Notes: generated by a model from the letters alone, not told the origin. DNA of 57,355 bases from Thermodesulfobacteriota bacterium (GCA_036397855.1 DASWID010000024.1:1-57355), one strand, 5' to 3'. Positions 1-8,074 are shown, counted from the first letter of the stretch. Made by a program: numbers and translations.

Positions 1-1
1 C

Positions 2-121
2 CGCTTTCTACTTAACATGCTTCAGAAGTGGATGGGGCACGCCAAAATGGAAACAACGGCTATCTATGCCAATGCCGTCGGGGCTCAACAACATGATATT
101 GCCGCCCGTATGTGGCGTTGA
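2..121 (+). CDS. tyrosine recombinase/integrase, C-terminal end only
   Basis: The window opens inside a gene whose last 39 codons end in TGA. The translated tail contains WMGHAKMETT followed by AIYANAVG. This is the end of a phage or integron-type tyrosine recombinase: the GH is the conserved late histidine and the Y of AIYANA is the nucleophile that attacks DNA. The rest of the catalytic domain lies upstream of the window. It sits just before a toxin/antitoxin-like pair in a stretch richer in GC than the following DNA, which suggests the edge of an integrated element. No attachment site could be identified. Family assignment is firm for so short a piece; whether the full gene is intact cannot be judged. 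Confidence 0.75.
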   Translation, partial: RFLLNMLQKWMGHAKMETTAIYANAVGAQQHDIAARMWR

Positions 122-295
122 CGCTGACATGAATCCGAAAATCCTGATCAGATCAAAATCCACAGCTAGGAAAAGGACAGGGGAGTGCGGCAGTCAGGGC
201 AACAAACACCCCCGCCTGTTTATTGTTGATTTTCGGGTCAATGTGGTTTACTCTTGAAATTATGATAATTTACTCATATAATGGAGATATAGGGA
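122..295. other. spacer between recombinase end and toxin-like gene
   Basis: No convincing gene is seen. Base composition falls from GC-rich to AT-rich towards the toxin-like gene, and TATGATAAT-like sequence near 261-270 could serve as a -10 element, which is unproven. Confidence 0.3.
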
Positions 296-580
296 TTGGT
301 TGATGCACAACCTCGGCCCATTGAATGGTTGGGAGATTCACTCGAACGGGTGAGGGATTTCCCTGTAGAGGTGAGAAAAGATGTTGGTTCCGCGGTTTAT
401 GATGTGCAAATGGGCGTGACCCCTCCGGCTGCAAGACATTTTAAAGGCGTGGGAAGCGGGGTTTATGTTCTTCACGCCTTTCAGAAGAAAGCGCCGAAAG
501 GCATTAAAACCGCAAAACACGACGTTAACTTGACTAAACGCCCCTATAAAGAGGCGCTGGAAAAGGAGAAACAGAAATGA
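296..580 (+). CDS. HigB/RelE-type toxin-like protein, internally deleted
   Basis: The 94-residue product begins with a TTG codon and carries both ends of the phage-derived Gp49/HigB-like toxin family: PRPIEWLGDS near the start and GVYVLHAFQKKAPKG near the end. In members I know, about 20-25 residues lie between the KGxG segment and VYVLHAFQKK, containing a strand with a conserved YR that forms part of the RNase surface. Here KGVGSG runs straight into VYVLHAF, so the middle is missing without loss of frame. The stop overlaps the start of the next gene (ATGA), the usual toxin-first HigBA arrangement. Inference: the toxin is probably inactive while its antitoxin is kept. Assignment as a family relic is good; the claim of lost activity needs a test. 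Confidence 0.7.
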   Translation: MVDAQPRPIEWLGDSLERVRDFPVEVRKDVGSAVYDVQMGVTPPAARHFKGVGSGVYVLHAFQKKAPKGIKTAKHDVNLTKRPYKEALEKEKQK

Positions 581-927
581 GCAGAAAGAAAATAGATATT
601 GTCAAAGTCCACAGTACCGAACATGCACATTTCGCCGAAAATGTGTTCGCCGATCTCGGCCTGGATGATGCAGATGAATTGTTGACCCGTGCCAAGCTGG
701 GCCATACAATCCGCATGATTTTGAAAAAGAAGGGTTTGAAACAGCGCGCCATTGCCGACCTGCTCAAAATCGACCAGGCGGAAGTATCGAAGCTGATGAA
801 CGGCAAGTATCACCTGTTTTCGGAGGGGCGGCTGTTTGGTTTTCTGAACAAGCTCGACCGGAAAGTGACGGTGCAGATTTCCACACTGAAAAAAGACGAT
901 AACCCGCAGGAAGTCGTTTTTGCCTGA
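577..927 (+). CDS. HigA-type antitoxin, XRE family regulator
   Basis: This 116-residue protein has a helix-turn-helix of the Cro/C1 (XRE) class at about residues 45-80; LKQRAIADLLKIDQAEVSKL is the recognition region. The N-terminal part (FAENVFADLGLDDADEL) matches the segment common in HigA-like antitoxins. Such antitoxins bind and neutralise the toxin encoded just upstream and repress the operon promoter. The start overlaps the toxin-like stop by four bases, so translation is probably coupled. No palindromic operator was recognised in front of the pair. Composition is richer in GC than most of the window, in keeping with transfer. Since the partner looks broken, it may now act as a lone repressor or simply be decaying. 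Confidence 0.8.
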   Translation: MSRKKIDIVKVHSTEHAHFAENVFADLGLDDADELLTRAKLGHTIRMILKKKGLKQRAIADLLKIDQAEVSKLMNGKYHLFSEGRLFGFLNKLDRKVTVQISTLKKDDNPQEVVFA

Positions 928-1251
928 TATGTACACGGTGCGTGGTGGATCGTTCCACACTACATCGTGCCTTGAAGCGGTACTACACCATATAACGCCT
1001 GTATTTTATTCGTTCCCCATGCTTTTTCAAACGACACAGCAACAGCGGTCTTTCTGGATGCGGTTCTAACGCCGCCGTCATCCTTTGCAATGATGAATTT
1101 TCCCCTGGTTTCGGCATTCCATCGCGAAAACAAAATTCTATGCAAACCCTGACGATACCGGCGTGTGGACGAACGCATGAAAGATCGCAGTGGTTGCGGT
1201 CTGAGATTAAAAAGGAGTGAGACCGATGAAAAAATACTAAGTTTAAAATAC
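928..1251. other. gene-free stretch after the antitoxin
   Basis: Composition is still relatively GC-rich up to about 1200, and then turns AT-rich. Open frames on the minus strand here look like no family I recognise and have no ribosome binding site. Probably decayed flank of the mobile segment. Confidence 0.4.
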
Positions 1252-1472
1252 TAAAGGCAACCCTTTGTTTACAATGTAATATTACCGATTGACTTCCTTT
1301 CGGCCACCGGTCTGAAATTCATCCCAACATCTTTTTCAAATTCATAATGACTTCATCAGAACCGCGATCCTTTCATCGTGTTTCTAGTTAATAATGCGAC
1401 TTTCTTAGGTTGCTTACTGTCGGCTGGGTATAAATATAAAGTTTGGCCCCAAAACGGGTTGCATCCCCTTTA
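1252..1472 (+). mobile_element. TIR-bearing repeat, copy 1 (MITE-like)
   Basis: The left end contains TAAAGGCAACCCTTT and the right end CGGGTTGCATCCCCTTTA, which are imperfect inverted repeats of each other. The interior matches copies at 2671, 5449 and 6860, with shared blocks such as CATCGTGTTTCTAGTTAATA, CGACTTTCTTAGGTTG and ACTGTCGGCTGGGTATAAA. No open frame is carried. It ends about 136 bases before bioB and points the same way. Size and termini suggest a miniature inverted-repeat element mobilised by a transposase encoded elsewhere. Confidence 0.65.
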
Positions 1473-1608
1473 CTTATGAGGCGTTGGAGTTTTGATTTTA
1501 TGATCGAAGTTTTTTTAATTATTGAGAGATGTAAAAACGGCTGTCTCTAAGTTAACATATATGCGTTAAAGAAATTTAAGTGGGAGTGTTACTGCAGGTG
1601 GAGGAAAA

Positions 1609-2598
1609 ATGAGCGGAGAAATAATACAGTTTGTAAGGAAAAAACTACTGGACAACAAAGAGCCTATAACTTTTGATGAGGCTTACGGACTAGCTCTTCT
1701 TGGCGAGGAGCACCTACTTGACCTGGTCAGTCTTTCTTATAAGGTTATGGGGGAATATAAGGAAAAAGCTATCCATTTGTGTGCCATTATAAGTGCAAAA
1801 ACGGGGAATTGTCCTGAGGACTGCGCTTTTTGTGCCCAATCCATTCACAGTGAGGCACCAATGTCTGTTTCCTCAATTATCGATCCCTCTCTTATACTCA
1901 AGTCAGCAAAAGAGGCCGAAAAGTCTGGAGCCACTGAGTTTTGTATTGTAACAAGTGGTAAGGGACCGGACAAAAAAACCTTTAGAAAGGTTATCGATGC
2001 TGTCGATCTAATCCACCGCTATACCAATCTTAGTATCGGATGTTCCCTTGGGATATTAACAGAAGAACAAGCAACACTTCTTTCGAAAGCAGGAGTAAAC
2101 CGCTATAATCATAATCTTGAAACATCGCGAAGCTTCTTTCCTCATATTTGTACTACTCACAGCTATGAAGAACGTGTTAAGACTGCAACTTTGGTGAAGG
2201 AAAAAGGAATGGAGCTATGTTGCGGGGGGATCCTGGGCATGGGAGAATCACGTGAACAAAGAGTTGAGCTTGCCTTTGAACTTCGAGATCTCGATCCTGC
2301 TTTAGTGCCTATAAACTTTCTTAATCCACGTCCTGGAACTGCTTTAGCTACGAAGTCTCCACTCACACCGATCGAAGCGATAAAAAGTATAGCCCTATTT
2401 AGGCTTATCCTTCCGCAAAGTATTCTAATATGTGCAGGAGGAAGAGAGGTTGTCCTTAGAGAACTTCAGCCTTTGGCTTTGCTTGCCGGTGCCAACGGCC
2501 TGATAACGGGGAATTATCTTACAACACAAGGACGTTCAACCGAAGAAGACTTGCAGATGCTTAGGGATTTAAATATGCCTACGGTGAAACTTAACTGA
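1609..2598 (+). CDS. bioB: biotin synthase
   Basis: BioB converts dethiobiotin to biotin by radical SAM chemistry, inserting sulfur taken from its own iron-sulfur cluster. The 329-residue length is normal. The radical SAM cluster motif is complete (C68, C72 and C75 in GNCPEDCAFCAQS), and downstream cysteines (IGCSLG, ELCCGG) and the late PRPGT segment fit the [2Fe-2S] site. The ATG is preceded by a clear GGAGG ribosome binding site (GTGGAGGAAAA). No other bio genes are adjacent, so it stands alone, flanked by two copies of the TIR-bearing repeat; the upstream copy may supply its promoter (inference). A hairpin terminator follows the stop directly. No BirA-type operator was seen. Confidence 0.97.
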   Translation: MSGEIIQFVRKKLLDNKEPITFDEAYGLALLGEEHLLDLVSLSYKVMGEYKEKAIHLCAIISAKTGNCPEDCAFCAQSIHSEAPMSVSSIIDPSLILKSAKEAEKSGATEFCIVTSGKGPDKKTFRKVIDAVDLIHRYTNLSIGCSLGILTEEQATLLSKAGVNRYNHNLETSRSFFPHICTTHSYEERVKTATLVKEKGMELCCGGILGMGESREQRVELAFELRDLDPALVPINFLNPRPGTALATKSPLTPIEAIKSIALFRLILPQSILICAGGREVVLRELQPLALLAGANGLITGNYLTTQGRSTEEDLQMLRDLNMPTVKLN

Positions 2599-2654
2599 AA
2601 AATAGGTGGAAGATCGGGAGCGAATGGGTTTCTCTGTCTCGGCCTCCTATTTTA
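2599..2654 (+). terminator. putative rho-independent terminator of bioB
   Basis: Arms AAAATAGGTGG (2599-2609) and CCTCCTATTTT (2643-2653) pair with a single mismatch and the second arm ends in a T run. The loop is long (33 bases), so efficiency is uncertain. Confidence 0.55.
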
Positions 2655-2670
2655 TTAGAAGATTCATAAA

Positions 2671-2898
2671 TTAAAGGGGATGCAACCCTTTAATTAGAAT
2701 TTAATTTCCCCCGTTGGAGGCCCCTTCGGCCTTTAATATACTGTTTGTACTACGATCTTTTCAATTCCAGAATTAATTCATCGGAACTGCAGAACAATTT
2801 TTTCACTTTGTTTCTCGTTAATAGTTCTGCTTTCTGAGGTTGATTATTATCGGTCGGGCATATATATAAGATTTAGCACCAAAAAGGGTTGCCTTTAA
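2671..2898 (+). mobile_element. TIR-bearing repeat, copy 2 (MITE-like)
   Basis: The left terminus AAAGGGGATGCAACCCTTT is the exact reverse complement of the idealised right end; the right terminus here (AAAAAGGGTTGCCTTTAAGG) has drifted. The core shares CAGAATTAATTCATCGGAAC with copy 3 and TTTCTCGTTAATA with copies 1 and 4. It lies between bioB and the phosphodiesterase-like gene, ending about 78 bases before the latter. Confidence 0.65.
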
Positions 2899-2975
2899 GG
2901 TGTAAATGACAGTGTAACCCCTCTACTCTTGAATTATTTGTATTTTGTATGAGACTTAGATATCGGGGTTAAGCT

Positions 2976-4199
2976 TTGAATAAAATGCTTGTGTGTTTTA
3001 TCGACGGATTTGATTTTAACAGGATAAACCCGGAAACAACCCCTTTTCTAGCAATATCCCTAAAAAAATATCCCTTTGCGAGAATTTCTGCTAATCCATG
3101 TACGGATCACTTACCCACATTACTGACCGGAAAACATCCTCACGAGCATGAGATATTTGATGTAATTCTTAGCAATAATAAAAAGAAAAATAATTTGTTA
3201 ATAAAATTTTTTCAGCTTTTGCCAGATCTTGTAACGACATCACTTCAATGTTTTTTGTATTTAATATCAGCTTCTTTTGATCTGCCTACGATACCTCCTG
3301 ATAGAAGAGAGCTATTCCAGATCATGAGAACTAAGACCTATAAACAAAAAAATAAATATGATAACTTAGTTAAAATTGGCAATTCTGAAACGATTTTTAA
3401 TATTGTCGGAAAAGAGCAATGCCGTTATTTATTCACACATTCTACTGACTTAAACCAAAAAATTCTCCCAAAGATTGGGAGAGGAGATTACACTCTTGAG
3501 TTAGTAGAAGTCTACAGTGTTGATATTGCTCAGATGTGGAATATGGATAAGGCTTCTAAGATCAACAGTTATTACAAAGAAATTGATCTTTTTATAAATA
3601 ACTTACATAAGAAGTGTCTTGGTAATGGTACTAAATTGATTTTAATATCAGATCATGGTTACGACAAGGTTGTTGGAACTATAGATATTTTGAGTTATAT
3701 GAGAGACTTAAATATTCGCGAAGATGAATTTACTTACTTTGTGCAATTTCCAATGGCGAGATTCTGGTTCAATGATAATATCACAAGGATTAAAGCATCG
3801 GAATTTTTTCATGGCATTAATAATATGAAATCCTTTGCTTGGCAGGAATTAAAAGAATTCGATCTCGTTTTACAAGATTCCCGATATGGTGAAATATTCT
3901 GCATGGCAAAACGCGGTTATATTTTTTTCCCGAATGACTTTGTTCAACCGATGGCAGATCTTTTTTTAGGATTAGTTGATAAAGAACAGAGGCCTCGGCT
4001 GTTCGACTCAAGACATAAAGGTAGCCACACATTTCTTAGAGAGTTTGATTCATCAAGAGGTTTTCTCATAATATTTGACGATAAATATAAGGCCTTAAAT
4101 TCAAACATTAAAATGGTGGATGTTGCACCATCCTTGCTAAAAATTCTAGGCTATAGAATTCCTGACAGCATGAATGGCAAACCAGCATTTAATATCTGA
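2976..4199 (+). CDS. alkaline-phosphatase-superfamily phosphodiesterase-like protein
   Basis: The 407-residue product resembles nucleotide pyrophosphatase/phosphodiesterases, which cleave phosphodiesters with a threonine nucleophile and two metals. Visible are the first metal aspartate (FIDGFD, near residue 10), the nucleophile block LPTLLTGKHPHEHE (about 47-60), the ISDHGYD metal pair (about 225-231) and a late GSHTF histidine. The usual DxxxH site reads DIAQM, so that histidine has become methionine. No signal peptide is seen. A paralogue of the same length is at 24304. Start chosen is TTG, nine bases upstream of an in-frame ATG, since GGGG lies at workable spacing. Substrate unknown; a role with the glycan locus 10 kb away is only suggested by the paralogue. 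Confidence 0.7.
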   Translation: MNKMLVCFIDGFDFNRINPETTPFLAISLKKYPFARISANPCTDHLPTLLTGKHPHEHEIFDVILSNNKKKNNLLIKFFQLLPDLVTTSLQCFLYLISASFDLPTIPPDRRELFQIMRTKTYKQKNKYDNLVKIGNSETIFNIVGKEQCRYLFTHSTDLNQKILPKIGRGDYTLELVEVYSVDIAQMWNMDKASKINSYYKEIDLFINNLHKKCLGNGTKLILISDHGYDKVVGTIDILSYMRDLNIREDEFTYFVQFPMARFWFNDNITRIKASEFFHGINNMKSFAWQELKEFDLVLQDSRYGEIFCMAKRGYIFFPNDFVQPMADLFLGLVDKEQRPRLFDSRHKGSHTFLREFDSSRGFLIIFDDKYKALNSNIKMVDVAPSLLKILGYRIPDSMNGKPAFNI

Positions 4200-4840
4200 T
4201 TTTGGGTCTTGACTAGTTGCGCGGTATCAAAGAAGCTAAGATGCCAGAAATCAGTTCGGGGTCACGCATGCATATTGACTTATAACGTGCAGAGTGGCGG
4301 AAACTGAGCTCTGGTGTTAGCCCCAAAAAGAAAAATTGATTGTGTCATTCGATGCTAGGCCGTTACTCAAACCCATATATGCACACAATCTTATTCGTGA
4401 CCAATGTTATGTCACAATAAATTCAATAAATTAGGAAATCGATTTTATGAGAATTTCTGTTTTAGAGTCTGGAAAAACAAATTAAGGAACTGGCCGATGA
4501 AATATGAGGTAGCAGATATGTCGTTTTAAACCTTCTTCATAGCAACGCCCCTCAGGATTGAATATCCGGGTGACTTTATGGCATAACGAGCAGAGAGGAA
4601 GAAACGATATGGATAGGGACGGACGATTCTACTTTCGGAAATGTATATACCAGTCTAGATGGGGAGATGAATAAAGCTAGGAGGTTAAATAGGCTTGTCG
4701 GGGAGATTAGGTCTCAATTCAGGGCTTTAACCTTTCTTATTTTCAGTTCAGACATTATTCCTTAATATTCTGTAATTCATAAGAAACATGCTTGAAGAGC
4801 TAATCTATCATGACCATATTAATATTCAGGAGTAAAAGCC
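4200..4840. other. 641-base gap, no gene recognised
   Basis: Both strands are broken by frequent stops and no RNA gene is evident. A segment near 4505-4545 (GATATGTCGTTTTAAACCTTC) loosely resembles 5153-5185, so a further weak repeat may exist. Confidence 0.35.
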
Positions 4841-5125
4841 ATGAGAAAGTTCTTATTATTAATGTTTCTTGTTCTCTTATTCGCAGTGCCCGCGATGGGG
4901 CGCGATACTCATCGTTTCAATCGTCACTTCAACCCTTATTATCAACACCACTACTATCCCCGTTATCGCTACTATCAGTACCCCCCTTCTTTCTATTTTA
5001 ATTATGCAGTGCCCTATCCTTATATTTACCAATACCCCTATATATATCCCACATATCCCTATATCTATCCCTATCCATACTACACTCCATATCCGTACTT
5101 CAACTTCGGCATCATAATTAGATAA
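4841..5125 (+). CDS. small secreted tyrosine/proline-rich protein
   Basis: The 94-residue product starts with a classical signal peptide (MRKFLLLMFLVLLFAVPAMG, cleavage likely after AMG). The remainder is dominated by tyrosine, proline and histidine: about the last 60 residues are runs such as YRYYQYPPS and PYIYPYPYYTPYPY. I do not recognise a family. Such composition is known from export-targeted structural or surface-coating peptides, and tyrosines could cross-link or bind metals, but no function can be assigned. The ATG has a good ribosome binding site (AGGAGT, seven bases away), which favours a real gene in spite of the low-complexity sequence. Two overlapping frames also stay open here because of the repetitive codons; the signal peptide and ribosome site select this one. 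Confidence 0.65.
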   Translation: MRKFLLLMFLVLLFAVPAMGRDTHRFNRHFNPYYQHHYYPRYRYYQYPPSFYFNYAVPYPYIYQYPYIYPTYPYIYPYPYYTPYPYFNFGIIIR

Positions 5126-5448
5126 TTTCTGCTGTCAGGACTGGAAATAGGAAATATGTAACCGCGTTTTAACCTTCATCTACTTGTAGTTTGACGAGTC
5201 TCTTTTGTTAAATACTGAGACGGGATGCGATCAATTTTACGCGTCTTACTTCAATTTTGTTATTACTGAACGAAATATCCTTGGGGTGGGATCTTTAGGT
5301 GTCTTGCTCAAAGGTATTTTAATCACTTCCAGTTAGCAGCCCTTTAAAACCCAATTAGGTGTTACATAGATTTTCAATCTGATGAACGAAAGTAATGGTA
5401 AGATGCAGCTCCGTTCATTGTTTTTTTCTTTAACGCCCCTAAAATAAA

Positions 5449-5678
5449 TTAAAGGGCAACCCTCTGTATTTAGAATTTGATTTCCCCTTTGGGCATCCTT
5501 GCGACCGGTAATGTAATATGCGCATTACCATCTTTTCAATTTCAGAATTAATTCATCGGAACTGCACTGCAATCCCTTCACTGTGTTTTTCATTAATAAT
5601 TGGACTTTCTAGGGTTGATTACTGTCGGCTGGGTATATGTATAAAGTTTAGCGCGAAAAAGGTTTGCGTTCCCTTTAA
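5449..5678 (+). mobile_element. TIR-bearing repeat, copy 3 (MITE-like)
   Basis: Left end TTAAAGGGCAACCC, right end GGTTTGCGTTCCCTTTAA. The interior is closest to copy 2 on the left side (TAGAATTTGATTTCCCC, CAGAATTAATTCATCGGAAC) and to copy 1 on the right (ACTGTCGGCTGGGTATA). It ends about 114 bases upstream of cdd. Confidence 0.65.
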
Positions 5679-5792
5679 TCCTTATACGTTTCTTATCAAA
5701 TGAGCAGAATCAATTTGGATGTCCCTTAATGTTTACTGAGTAATTATTATGCTATATTATGAGACTTATATATAATCGATTGGGTCAGAACC

Positions 5793-6221
5793 TTGGAGAT
5801 TTCTAAAGACCTTTCGTCGGATGAACGGACTAAACTTCTACAGGTAGCCCGTGAAGCTTTAAAGAACGCGTATGCTCCGTATTCAGAGCTTCGAGTAGGT
5901 GCGGCGGTTTTAACTGAAAAGGAGAATATATTCTCTGGGTGTAACATCGAGAACGCTTCATATGGCCTCACTATCTGCGCTGAGCGCACGGCAATCTTTT
6001 CTGCTGTTGCAAAAGAAGGCGGAGATAACATGAAGATCCGAGCGATTTGTGTTGTGAACGATAAAGATAGTACCTGTTCCCCCTGCGGCGCATGCAGACA
6101 GGTAATCTACGAGTTTGGGCCAAATGCGATTGTTATCTTTAGAGGCCGTGATGGGCTGGTAAGCGCGCATGCTACTGAGCTTTTGCCGGATGGCTTCGTT
6201 TCTTACCATCGATCAAATTGA
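5793..6221 (+). CDS. cdd: cytidine deaminase
   Basis: Cdd deaminates cytidine and deoxycytidine to uridine compounds in pyrimidine salvage. The 142-residue size fits the short homotetrameric type. The zinc site is complete: C62-A-E64 (the glutamate is the proton shuttle) and PCGAC with C98 and C101. The substrate-binding NIENASYG block is at 51-58. The start is a TTG; no strong ribosome binding site precedes it. The sequence TATGAGACTTA at about 5757 recurs upstream of the phosphodiesterase-like gene (2949), also after a copy of the TIR repeat, which hints at shared promoter sequence. It stands alone, not with deoA/udp or era. Confidence 0.93.
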   Translation: MEISKDLSSDERTKLLQVAREALKNAYAPYSELRVGAAVLTEKENIFSGCNIENASYGLTICAERTAIFSAVAKEGGDNMKIRAICVVNDKDSTCSPCGACRQVIYEFGPNAIVIFRGRDGLVSAHATELLPDGFVSYHRSN

Positions 6222-6366
6222 TAGAAATTAATACGAACAACAGGCACTAATTACAGGTTATCAAGACGACAAAATTATATATTTAATTGGTGTGTGTCAC
6301 CAGTTATTTAAAAATATAAAACGAGACTCTGATTGAATTTGGAAGAGTCGGGAGGAAATTGTTGTG

Positions 6367-6681
6367 ATGATAGCAAGATGGCAGATACGGGCGAGATTCG
6401 GACATAAAGAGGCGGCTTTGGATTCCATGAAAAGATGGATTAAAGAAGTCGGGTCCCAAATAGGCTGGACTCCGGATAGGGTCAGAGTAATTACCGGTTC
6501 TATAGGAGCGTATGAATCGACTATTGAGACCGAGATAATGATCGAGGATTTAAAAGAGCTCGATGATGCCTGGAGCAAATTAGCGAAACTTTCTCCGCAC
6601 AAAAAATGGGGACAGGAGTTCGAAAAGCTGATTGTTTCTGGAACGGCACGCTGGGAGATATTCAGGGTAGTATCCGATTAA
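6367..6681 (+). CDS. conserved small protein, dimeric alpha/beta-barrel type
   Basis: A protein of about 104 residues that resembles a family of short conserved bacterial proteins with a ferredoxin-like, NIPSNAP-type dimeric alpha/beta-barrel look: an N-terminal strand (IARWQIRARFGHK), a central GWTPDRVRVITGSIGA stretch and the end GTARWEIFRVV. Function unknown; related folds bind small ligands or catalyse simple monooxygenase steps, but no catalytic residue can be pointed to. The ATG at 6367 was preferred to the GTG one codon earlier; both are served by GGGAGGAA at 6349-6356. It is a single gene, with the next copy of the repeat following within 180 bases. Confidence 0.7.
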   Translation: MIARWQIRARFGHKEAALDSMKRWIKEVGSQIGWTPDRVRVITGSIGAYESTIETEIMIEDLKELDDAWSKLAKLSPHKKWGQEFEKLIVSGTARWEIFRVVSD

Positions 6682-6859
6682 TTATATCTTTCGTCCGGAC
6701 TATACGATGCCTGTTATGTATGTTTCATAAAGGATTGAATAACACCACTTTGACCGTATGCCTTACAGTGGAAAGTTATTCTTCCAGCGAATGGAAGAGT
6801 ATTTTAGAAAACATGCATTGGCATGCTCCCCCTTATTATTTACCTCTGCAGTGCCTCGG

Positions 6860-7035
6860 TTAAATAGCAGGGAAAAGTCGGTTTGTGGTCCAGAACGCGA
6901 TCATAAAATCATATGAACGTAAGAATGATTCTATCGCGAGATTCAATGGTTTCATTGTGTTTCTCGATAATATTCGGACTTTCTGAGGTAGTGTACTGTG
7001 GATATATGAGGTTTGCTGCGGCTTCCCCTTTATAT
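6860..7035 (+). mobile_element. degenerate copy 4 of the TIR-bearing repeat
   Basis: The right half is clear (TTTCATTGTGTTTCTCGATA, CGGACTTTCTGAGGT, GTTTGCTGCGGCTTCCCCTTTA); the left end is barely recognisable. Shorter than the other copies because of internal losses. Confidence 0.5.
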
Positions 7036-7387
7036 TAAAGGAGAAAAGAAACAACACAGGAACCCGCTGTTTCGTTCACTAATTATTATGAATCTTCTAT
7101 CTTTTGGCTATGTCACGTTACCTAAGAATCCGGTTTTCAAGAGCTTATGACCAATTAGTTGACCGCGGAGTATCATGAGAGAAGATATTATTAAACTTGT
7201 TATGTATATAATAAATCGTTTATGATATATGGGTCTAATCGATTCAACACAAACCTTTGTAGTAAACGGTTATGGTGTTGTTGGGCATGGTGTGGGGTTC
7301 AAAATTGGACACCGACAAAAGATTTGATTCCTGACAAACCTGAAGGCTGTTACAATGTGCCGGTGTGAATAGGAAAAATCGAAAACT
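7036..7387. other. 352-base leader region without a gene
   Basis: AT-rich sequence with no open frame of interest. Candidate -10 sequences (TATATAAT near 7204) are present, but no convincing -35 partner was found. Confidence 0.3.
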
Positions 7388-8074
7388 ATGATGGGTTTTC
7401 ATTTAATAACATTTCTAATAGTTCTACAGCTACCTTCTACTTTTTCCAATTCTTCACAAAAAGAAATTGATAACGTGTCAACTGCTTGCTCAAATCCATC
7501 TGATTGTAAAATATATCTGGCTCAAAATAATTCCACCGAATCATCAGTGGATATGCGTGAAGCGAAACCAATAGAGGAGGTCTCGGAAAAGTTAGAGTCT
7601 GTTTCGAATCCACTTGGGAAGGCTTCGGAATCCATTGAATCGATTTCAAAGCCTATAGAATCATTATCGAAACCCCTTGAGTCAGTTTCGGAACCTCTGA
7701 GCTCAGTCTCGAAGCCGCTTGGCTCTGTTTCAAAGCCAGTCGATTCGTACCTCCAACCAGTTGATTCACTTAACAACTCTCAGGAATCCGAATCAGAAAT
7801 TGAAGAAGGAAAAGAAGAATTGGGAGGCTTGGGGGTTAAGTCTGTTCAGGGTGAAAAAGGGGAAATGGTAAAAGAACCATCGGCAGTTGAAGAAAAGTAT
7901 AATTCGTCAGATTCCGAGGAGAGTCTTGAAGAACTGTTTAAAGGAAGTGAGAACGTTGATGTAATAGAACAGCATTACGATAGGATAAAGGGCACAGGGG
8001 GGACTTATTGCAAGTGGACGGATGAGAATGGAATGATTCACATTGAATCTGGCGAGAAGTGTACAAGGGAATAG
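7388..8074 (+). CDS. secreted protein with serine-proline heptad repeats
   Basis: The 228-residue product has a hydrophobic N-terminus (MGFHLITFLIVLQLPSTFS) typical of a signal peptide. Residues about 65-125 form around nine tandem seven-residue units of the pattern [L/I/V]-x-S-[V/I/L]-S-[K/E/N]-P, for example IESISKP, LESVSEP, LGSVSKP. An acidic segment follows, and the C-terminus ends with a cysteine-bracketed CKWTDENGMIHIESGEKC, similar to the short DUF4124-type motif (KWxDExGxxH). The repeat arm might be an extended spacer or a glycosylated region (serine-rich); this is inference. No homologue is recognised for the whole protein, and no operon partner is visible. ATG at 7388 or the next ATG at 7391 could be the start. 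Confidence 0.65.
   Translation: MMGFHLITFLIVLQLPSTFSNSSQKEIDNVSTACSNPSDCKIYLAQNNSTESSVDMREAKPIEEVSEKLESVSNPLGKASESIESISKPIESLSKPLESVSEPLSSVSKPLGSVSKPVDSYLQPVDSLNNSQESESEIEEGKEELGGLGVKSVQGEKGEMVKEPSAVEEKYNSSDSEESLEELFKGSENVDVIEQHYDRIKGTGGTYCKWTDENGMIHIESGEKCTRE

Noticed and set aside
960-1178. Minus-strand open frame of 72 codons
   Set aside because: No ribosome site, no recognisable family, lies in the decayed flank of the integrase segment.
1252-7035. Insertion sequence with transposase
   Set aside because: No transposase reading frame or remnant was found in any of the four repeats, hence MITE-like rather than IS.
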